NCBI RefSeq assembly: GCF_020524285.1
Contig: NZ_JAIVKX010000003.1
Coordinates: forward strand, 186,001 to 250,000
Length of the DNA: 64,000 nucleotides
Origin: Alloyangia pacifica
GTDB taxonomy: Bacteria; Pseudomonadota; Alphaproteobacteria; Rhodobacterales; Rhodobacteraceae
Direction of reading: 5' to 3'
Below the pieces are notes generated by a model. The model was not told the DNA's origin. It worked only from the letters and a program-made list of their open reading frames with translations, and made no database searches. A program made the translations under genes and the position numbers. Each line of letters starts with the position of its first letter. Position 1 is the stretch's first letter. Positions 57,719 through 64,000 of this stretch are shown here, piece by piece.

Positions 57719-58636
57719 ATGATCCGCACACATATTTTCGCCGCAGCCAGCCTTGCAGCCGGGCTCGCCACCAGCCTCGCCGGTGCCGCACAGGCCGACA
57801 TCACCGTCTCGTCGAAGATCGACACCGAGGGAGGGCTGCTCGGCAACATGATCGCCCTCGCGCTCGAGGACGCGGGCCTGCCTGTCGAGCGGCGCCTGCA
57901 ACTGGGCGGCACGCAGGTGGTGCGCGAAGCCATCCTCGCGGATCAGATCGACATCTACCCCGAGTATACCGGCAACGCCGCCTTCTTCTTCAACGAGGCC
58001 GATGCCGACCTCTGGAAAGACGCGGCGGCTGCGCATGAACGCGCCAAGGAACTGGACGCCGAGAACGGCATCACCTGGCTCAGCTCCGCGCCCGCCAACA
58101 ACACCTGGGCCATCGCCGTGACCGGCCCCGTGGCCGAAGAGAACGGCCTCGACACGATGAGCGATTTCGGCGCCTGGATCGCGGACGGCGGTGACGTGAA
58201 GCTGGCCGCCTCGACGGAATTCGTCTCCTCCCCCGCGGTGCTGCCCGCCATGCAAGAGACCTATGGCTTTGCGCTGACCGAGGATCAGACCGTGATCCTC
58301 TCGGGCGGCGACACCGCCGCGACGATCCAGGCCGCCGCCCGCGGCACGTCGGGCGTGAATGCCGCGATGGTCTACGGCACCGACGGCGGCGTCGGCGCGA
58401 CCGGGCTCGTGGTGATGAAGGACGACCAGGGCGTGCAGCCGGTCTACGAACCCGCCCCGATCGTCCGCGACGCCGTGCTCGAGGAATATCCCTCGATCCC
58501 CGAGGTGCTGAACCCGATCTTCGAGGGGCTCACCATGGAGACCCTGCAGGAGCTCAACGGCCGCATCCAGGTCGGCGGCGAGCCCGCCGAGGCGGTGGCC
58601 CGCGACTATCTCACCAAATCCGGGGTGCTGGACTGA
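57719..58636 (+). CDS. Glycine betaine-type ABC transporter substrate-binding protein (YehZ/OsmF-like)
   Basis: This 305-residue protein has a signal peptide (MIRTHIFAAASLAAGLATSLAGAAQA) and an OpuAC/QAT domain: ITVSSKIDTEGGLLGNMIALALEDAGLPVERRLQLGGTQVVREAILADQIDIYPEYTGNAAFFF, matching the YehZ family closely. It would capture an osmolyte such as glycine betaine or choline in the periplasm. It opens a four-gene operon of substrate protein, permease, ATPase and permease in the same order as yehZYXW. The next gene appears to begin at CTG overlapping its stop codon. Confidence 0.92.
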   Translation: MIRTHIFAAASLAAGLATSLAGAAQADITVSSKIDTEGGLLGNMIALALEDAGLPVERRLQLGGTQVVREAILADQIDIYPEYTGNAAFFFNEADADLWKDAAAAHERAKELDAENGITWLSSAPANNTWAIAVTGPVAEENGLDTMSDFGAWIADGGDVKLAASTEFVSSPAVLPAMQETYGFALTEDQTVILSGGDTAATIQAAARGTSGVNAAMVYGTDGGVGATGLVVMKDDQGVQPVYEPAPIVRDAVLEEYPSIPEVLNPIFEGLTMETLQELNGRIQVGGEPAEAVARDYLTKSGVLD

Positions 58637-59835
58637 TCTCTCTCGCCTCCGATCAAGGCCGGGATCAGGGCACTGGCGCCGGGTGGGTCCTATCCCCGCC
58701 CGGCCTGCTCTTTGCTGCGCTCGGACTGGCATCGCTCGCCCTGCCCTTCCTCACGCTGCGCGCCAATCGGATCGTCGCGGGCGAGGGCGTGATGCTCTGG
58801 GACTGCGCCCCCACCAGCTCCGTGATCGCCGGCGGACTGGCGCTCGGGGCCGGACTCGCGCTTGGCATCCCCGCCGGAGCGCCCCTGCGCCGGCTTGGCG
58901 GCAGCCTGCTCGGCCTCGCCGGACTGATCTTGCTCCTGGTCCAGGGGGCCAGCGCGCAACTCGAGGGCGCCGGAGACCTTGCACGGGTCTCCCCCGCGGC
59001 GGGCGCCTGGTGCCTGCTGCTGGTGCTGATGCTGCTGATGGCCGACGCGCTCTCGCAACTCCGCCCAGGCCCGCGCGCCCGCGCCGGGCTGCTGGCACTG
59101 CTGCTCGCCGCGCTCGCCGGCCTGCTCTGGTCCGGCGTCCTCTCGGACCTGTCGGTGATGCAGGAATTCGCCAGCCGCAAGGCTGCCTTCCGCACCGCCG
59201 CCCTGCGCCATGTCGCGCTGGCATTCGGCTCGCTCGGCGCCGCGGCGCTGATCGGCTTTCCGCTCGGCATCCTGTGCCACCGCAACGCCAGCCTGCGCGG
59301 CGCGACCCTGCCCGTGCTGAGCTTCCTGCAGACCATTCCCTCGCTCGCCATGTTCGGCATCATGATCCCGATCCTCGGCTGGATCGCGGCGACCTATCCC
59401 GCCGCGCAGGCGCTCGGCATCGCCGGTATCGGCTTCGCCCCCGCCTTCCTCGCGCTGGTGCTCTATTCGCTGCTGCCGGTGGTCGCCAACACCGTCACCG
59501 GCCTCGCCGCCACGCCCCCCGCCGCCATCGAGGCGGCCCGCGGCATGGGCATGACCGGCATGCAGCGGCTCTGGAAGGTCGAGCTGCCGCTGGCCATGCC
59601 GGTGATCCTCGCCGGGCTGCGCATCGTGCTGGTGCAGAACATCGGCCTCGCGGTCATTGCCGGGCTGATCGGCGGTGGCGGCTTCGGCAGCTTCGTCTTC
59701 CAGGGCCTCAACCAGACCGCCACCGACCTCATCCTGCTGGGCGCGCTGCCCACCGTGGTCATGGCCCTCGTTGCGGCGATCGTCATGGACATCCTCGTCG
59801 ACCTCACCCGCCGCATTCCGGAGCGCCAGCCATGA
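58633..59835 (+). CDS. ABC transporter permease (YehY-like), probable CTG start
   Basis: This protein of about 400 residues is the first permease of the transporter. The family landmarks LPFLTLRANRIVAGEG (cf. YehY LPFISYAPNRLVSGEG) lie upstream of the first GTG (58789), so the gene must begin earlier. The open frame contains no in-frame ATG, GTG or TTG above that point. CTG at 58633 shares bases with the preceding TGA stop (CTGA), the same four-base overlap as the next two junctions (ATGA, GTGA). The BPD-transport segment (EAARGMGMTGMQRLWKVELPLAMPVILAGLR) carries the EAA loop. Start position uncertain. Confidence 0.85.
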   Translation: MISLASDQGRDQGTGAGWVLSPPGLLFAALGLASLALPFLTLRANRIVAGEGVMLWDCAPTSSVIAGGLALGAGLALGIPAGAPLRRLGGSLLGLAGLILLLVQGASAQLEGAGDLARVSPAAGAWCLLLVLMLLMADALSQLRPGPRARAGLLALLLAALAGLLWSGVLSDLSVMQEFASRKAAFRTAALRHVALAFGSLGAAALIGFPLGILCHRNASLRGATLPVLSFLQTIPSLAMFGIMIPILGWIAATYPAAQALGIAGIGFAPAFLALVLYSLLPVVANTVTGLAATPPAAIEAARGMGMTGMQRLWKVELPLAMPVILAGLRIVLVQNIGLAVIAGLIGGGGFGSFVFQGLNQTATDLILLGALPTVVMALVAAIVMDILVDLTRRIPERQP

Positions 59836-60767
59836 TCGAGATCGACAAGATCACCAAGCTCTACGGCAGCACCTGCGCCGTCGACGCCGTCTCGCTCACC
59901 GCCGAGACCGGCACGATCACCGCCATCGTTGGCACCTCCGGCTCGGGCAAGACCACGCTGCTTCGGATGATCAACCGCCTGGTGGAACCCAGCTCGGGCG
60001 AGGTCCGCATCAACGGCGAGCCGACCCATGCGGTGAAACCCCACCTGCTGCGTCGGCGCATCGGCTATGCCATCCAGGGCCACGGGCTGTTTCCGCACCA
60101 CACGGTCGCGCGCAACATCGGCGCGGTGCCCGAGCTGCTCGGCTGGCCAAGGGAGAAGATCGCCGCGCGGGTGGACGAGCTGCTGGAGCTCTTCGGCATG
60201 GAGCCCGCCGAGTTCCGGGAGCGTTTGCCACTCGAGCTTTCTGGCGGCCAGCAACAACGCGTCGGCGTGGCGCGCGCGCTGGCCTCGCGGCCGGACCTGC
60301 TGCTGATGGATGAGCCCTTCGGCGCGCTCGACCCGATCATCCGCACCCGCGCGCAGGAGGATCTGCGCGCCATCCAACGCAAGCTCGGCTCGACGATCAT
60401 GCTGGTCACCCACGACATGGACGAGGCGATCCGCCTCGGCGACCGCATCGCGGTGATGGATGGCGGCGAGCTGGTGCAATACGGCCCGCCCGAGGAGATC
60501 GTCGCACAGCCCGCCACCTCCTTTGTCGCCGACATGGTGGGCGATGCCGAGCGGCCGATGCGGCTGCTCTCGCTGATCCCCGTCTCCGCGCTGCTCGAGC
60601 CGGGCACGGCCGAAGGCGCCCCCCTGCCCGCGGAGGCGACCCTGCGCGAGGCGCTCTCGGCCTGCCTCTGGACCGGGCGCGAGGCGATCCCGGTCGAGAC
60701 GGAAGGCACCCCCGCCGGGCGGGTCACGCTGGCCGCCATCCGCGCGCGGGCGGAGCGCCACGCGTGA
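59832..60767 (+). CDS. Glycine betaine-type ABC transporter ATP-binding protein (YehX-like)
   Basis: This 311-residue ATPase energises the transporter. It has the Walker A VGTSGSGKTTLLRM, Q-loop region YAIQGHGLFPHHTV, signature LSGGQQQRVGVARALA, Walker B LLLMDEPFGALD and H-loop THDMDEA. About 90 residues after the nucleotide domain resemble the regulatory tail of OpuA-type ATPases, though CBS domains are not evident. The start ATG overlaps the permease stop by four bases and the end overlaps the next permease (GTGA). Confidence 0.94.
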   Translation: MIEIDKITKLYGSTCAVDAVSLTAETGTITAIVGTSGSGKTTLLRMINRLVEPSSGEVRINGEPTHAVKPHLLRRRIGYAIQGHGLFPHHTVARNIGAVPELLGWPREKIAARVDELLELFGMEPAEFRERLPLELSGGQQQRVGVARALASRPDLLLMDEPFGALDPIIRTRAQEDLRAIQRKLGSTIMLVTHDMDEAIRLGDRIAVMDGGELVQYGPPEEIVAQPATSFVADMVGDAERPMRLLSLIPVSALLEPGTAEGAPLPAEATLREALSACLWTGREAIPVETEGTPAGRVTLAAIRARAERHA

Positions 60768-61501
60768 GACCCGGCATGATCCTGCGCGCGGCGCTGATCG
60801 CGCTGCTGCTGGCACTTGTGCTGCGGCCCGAGGTTTTCACCCCGCTCTTTGCCCCCTTCGCGCCCGAGAACGGGCCGGTGATCTACACCCGCAGCTCGCT
60901 GCTGTCCCTGTCCCTGAGCCACCTCGGCCTCGTCGCTGCAGCCTCTCTGGCCGCAACCGTGGTGGCGGTCACCCTGGCGATCCTCGTCACCCGCCCCGCC
61001 GGAGAGGCCTTCCGCCCGCTCTCGCGCACGATCACCAATGTCGGCCAGACCTTTCCGCCGGTCGCGGTGCTGGCGCTTGCCGTCCCCGCGCTCGGCTTCG
61101 GCGCCGGGCCGACGCTGGTGGCGCTCTTCCTCTACGGGCTGCTGCCGATCTTCGAGAATGCGATGACCGGCCTGTCGACCCTGCCCGCCAGCACGATGGA
61201 GGCGGCCCGCGGCATCGGGCTCGACCGCTGGCAGAGGCTGTGGCGGGTCGAGCTGCCGCTGGCCATGCCGGTGATCCTCGGCGGCTTCCGCCTGTCGGTG
61301 GTGATCGCCCTTGGCACCGCCACCATCGGCTCGACGGTGGCGGCGCGCACGCTGGGCGAGGTGATCATCGCCGGGCTGCTGACCAGCAACACCGCCTTCG
61401 TGCTGCAGGGCGGGCTGATTGTCGGGCTCTTCGCGGTGCTGATCCACGATGCGCTGGTGCAGCTCGAGAAATATCTGGCGCGGCGCAGCGGGCGCGGCTG
61501 A
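60764..61501 (+). CDS. ABC transporter permease (YehW-like)
   Basis: This 245-residue permease has five or six membrane helices and the EAA loop TMEAARGIGLDRWQRLWRVELPLAMPVILGGFRLSVVIALG. The first periplasmic part FAPENGPVIYTRSSLLSLSLSHLGLVA is typical of YehW/OsmW. The GTG at 60764 gives a GTGA overlap with the ATPase stop; an ATG at 60776 is an alternative. It closes the operon. There is no clear terminator in the following 60 bases. Confidence 0.92.
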   Translation: MRPGMILRAALIALLLALVLRPEVFTPLFAPFAPENGPVIYTRSSLLSLSLSHLGLVAAASLAATVVAVTLAILVTRPAGEAFRPLSRTITNVGQTFPPVAVLALAVPALGFGAGPTLVALFLYGLLPIFENAMTGLSTLPASTMEAARGIGLDRWQRLWRVELPLAMPVILGGFRLSVVIALGTATIGSTVAARTLGEVIIAGLLTSNTAFVLQGGLIVGLFAVLIHDALVQLEKYLARRSGRG

Positions 61502-61597
61502 CACCGAAAAGAATCGCCTGATTGCCTGTGAATGCGGCATTTTGCGCGCGCAGGTTGAAGCGATCCGCGTCCCGACAGGTCCAGATGGCCGCAGAAA

Positions 61598-61640
61598 GCA
61601 TACCCTCGCATACCGGCGTTAACACACCGAAACTTAACAC
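61598..61640 (+). promoter_or_regulatory. Short direct repeats upstream of mdh
   Basis: GCATACC occurs at 61598 and 61608 (10-bp step) and TTAACAC at 61619 and 61634 (15-bp step), about 130-170 bp before the mdh start. They may be regulatory half-sites. The GTGATCAC element seen at sdh and sucC is absent here. The rest of the 268-bp gap shows nothing distinct. Confidence 0.4.
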
Positions 61641-61685
61641 ATTTACCGCAACCATGCCGCGTGGTCAGCAATCGAGCTTCCGTGA

Positions 61686-62732
<1,047 letters not shown>

Positions 62733-62768
62733 GCCCTGCCGGTGCCCTCACGGGCACCACGAGACTTC

Positions 62769-62805
62769 GGGCCCCGGCAGCGAAAGCGCCGGGGCCCTTG
62801 CTTTT
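62769..62805 (+). terminator. Rho-independent terminator of mdh
   Basis: A perfect 10-bp stem, GGGCCCCGGC / GCCGGGGCCC, with a 9-base loop is followed by TTGCTTTT, 36 bp after the mdh stop codon. It implies that sucC has its own promoter. Confidence 0.88.
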
Positions 62806-62860
62806 CGGGTATTCCATTTCTGCCTGCCGCCACGGCAGCCTGCTGATTCTTTCGCCGTGG

Positions 62861-62921
62861 TGCGCTAACGGAATCCGACCCGCAGCAATTTTGTGATCAC
62901 GCTTTTTCAGCGCGTGATCAC
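62861..62921 (+). promoter_or_regulatory. sucC control region: TGCGCTAACGGA and twin GTGATCAC
   Basis: TGCGCTAACGGA (62861-62872) is followed by GTGATCAC at 62893-62900 and 62914-62921 (21-bp step), ending 112 bp before the sucC ATG. The twin palindrome with almost the same spacing and the same 12-mer lie in front of sdhC. A shared regulator of TCA cycle genes is therefore likely. Confidence 0.72.
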
Positions 62922-63033
62922 AACGGGCAGAAAATCTCGCAAATCTTCGCCGAAAGCCAAAAATCCCTTCGCGCGGCGGGATCGGGGGGCGTATACCCAC
63001 CCCGAAATCGCAGCAAGACGGGAAGAGTCTTCC

Positions 63034-64000
63034 ATGAACATCCATGAATATCAGGCGAAAGCGCTCCTGCGCGAATACGGCTGCCCGGTTTCGGACGGCC
63101 GCGTCGTGCTCAGCGCCAACGAAGCCAAGTCCGCTGCCGGCGAGCTCGACGGCCCGCTCTGGGTCGTCAAGGCGCAGATCCACGCAGGTGGTCGCGGCAA
63201 GGGCACGTTCAAGGAAGCCGAAGCTGGCGAGAAGGGCGGCGTCCGTCTGGCCAAGTCGGTGGAAGAGGCGGCTGAGGAAGCCAAGAAGATGCTCGGCAAG
63301 ACGCTGGTGACCCACCAGACCGGCCCCGCCGGCAAGCAGGTCAACCGCATCTACATCGAGGACGGCTCGGACATCGAGCGCGAACTCTACCTCGCCCTGC
63401 TGGTCGACCGCGTGACCTCGCGCGTGTCCTTCGTCTGCTCCACCGAGGGCGGCATGGACATCGAGGAAGTCGCAGCCTCGACCCCCGAGAAGATCCTGTC
63501 GTTCTCCGTCGACCCGGCCACCGGCTACCAGCCGTTCCACGGCCGCCGCGTCGCCTTCGCCCTCGGCCTCGAAGGCCCGGCGATGAAGCAGTGCGTGAAG
63601 CTGATGGGTCAGCTCTACAAGGCCTTCATCGAGAAGGACATGGAGATGCTGGAGATCAACCCGCTGATCCTCATGCCCGGCGGCAACCTCAAGGTGCTCG
63701 ACGCGAAGCTCGGCTTCGACGGCAACGCCATGTACCGCCAGCCCGACATCGCCAACCTGCGCGACGAGACCGAGGAAGACGCCAAGGAACTCGAAGCGTC
63801 GAAGTACGACCTCAACTACATCGCGCTCGATGGTGAGATCGGCTGCATGGTGAACGGCGCGGGCCTCGCCATGGCGACCATGGACATCATCAAGCTCTAC
63901 GGCGCAGAGCCGGCCAACTTCCTCGACGTGGGTGGCGGCGCGACCAAGGAGAAGGTGACCGAGGCGTTCAAGATCATCACCTCGGACGACAACGTCAAAG
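63034..64000 (+). CDS. sucC: Succinate-CoA ligase (ADP-forming) beta subunit, 3' end outside the window
   Basis: The visible 322 codons begin [19 protein letters not shown] and contain the ATP-grasp features [48 protein letters not shown] and [23 protein letters not shown] with the start of the CoA-ligase domain ([15 protein letters not shown]). The enzyme makes ATP from succinyl-CoA in the TCA cycle. GGAAGAG precedes the ATG. sucD is expected next but lies beyond the window. The upstream twin GTGATCAC element is shared with sdhC. Confidence 0.97.
   Translation, partial: MNIHEYQAKALLREYGCPVSDGRVVLSANEAKSAAGELDGPLWVVKAQIHAGGRGKGTFKEAEAGEKGGVRLAKSVEEAAEEAKKMLGKTLVTHQTGPAGKQVNRIYIEDGSDIERELYLALLVDRVTSRVSFVCSTEGGMDIEEVAASTPEKILSFSVDPATGYQPFHGRRVAFALGLEGPAMKQCVKLMGQLYKAFIEKDMEMLEINPLILMPGGNLKVLDAKLGFDGNAMYRQPDIANLRDETEEDAKELEASKYDLNYIALDGEIGCMVNGAGLAMATMDIIKLYGAEPANFLDVGGGATKEKVTEAFKIITSDDNVK

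Noticed and set aside
58789-59835. Permease starting at the first GTG (58789)
   Set aside because: It would drop the first membrane helix and the conserved LPFLTLRANR segment of the YehY family.

Overview
The window is GC-rich, densely coded chromosome of an alphaproteobacterium, most likely a marine-type member of the Rhodobacteraceae (Roseobacter group). This is inferred from gene content and order: rpsA, ihfB and lapA close together on one strand; a full set of ethylmalonyl-CoA pathway genes (ccr, ecm, mch, mcl2); an sdhCDAB operon with a small lipoprotein gene inside it; glyS followed by a PPDK-like gene; and mdh followed by sucC. No phage, plasmid, transposase, integrase or CRISPR locus was found, so this reads as core chromosome with a few accessory genes.

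Layout. 0.3-4.5 kb: a STAS/anti-sigma kinase pair, a thiolase, an RluA-type pseudouridine synthase and an N-formylglutamate amidohydrolase. 4.5-9.5 kb: tRNA-Val(GAC) with a bL36 gene, then trpF, lapA, ihfB, chaC and rpsA on the minus strand. 9.8-20.5 kb: an accessory-looking stretch with a GAF/Fis regulator and its aldehyde dehydrogenase, a UPF0173 hydrolase, a glycosyltransferase-like protein, an Asp-box beta-propeller, a vanadium haloperoxidase, an unrecognised membrane protein and a SIMPL protein. 20.7-32.9 kb: a 950-residue membrane-spanning protein, glyS, a PPDK-like enzyme, a SleB-type hydrolase, folB, folP and glmM. 33-35.4 kb: a MATE exporter and two hot-dog thioesterases. 35.5-43.6 kb: two MerR regulators and a beta-oxidation cluster (acyl-CoA dehydrogenase, GST, thiolase, cupin, bifunctional FadJ). 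43.7-48.5 kb: divergent ccr and ecm, then an H-NS-like gene overlapping deoD. 48.6-57 kb: a DUF1989 protein, small genes, sdhCDAB, and the mcl2-nnrU-DUF1737-mch operon. 57.2-64 kb: a small secreted protein, a YehZYXW/OsmF-type ABC transporter, mdh and the start of sucC.

How the genes fit together. Thiolases, acyl-CoA dehydrogenase and FadJ would produce acetyl-CoA. Ccr, Ecm, Mch and Mcl2 belong to the ethylmalonyl-CoA route, which assimilates acetyl-CoA to C4 acids. Sdh, Mdh and SucC are the TCA enzymes that take over from there. The most notable non-coding signals are a paired GTGATCAC motif plus a shared 12-mer in front of both sdhC and sucC, alternating TTCGCG half-sites at exact 15-bp steps between ccr and ecm, and a dispersed intergenic repeat family with five loci in this window. 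The permease gene yehY appears to start at CTG, overlapping the preceding stop codon. Functions are assigned from motifs and family knowledge only; no database search was run.
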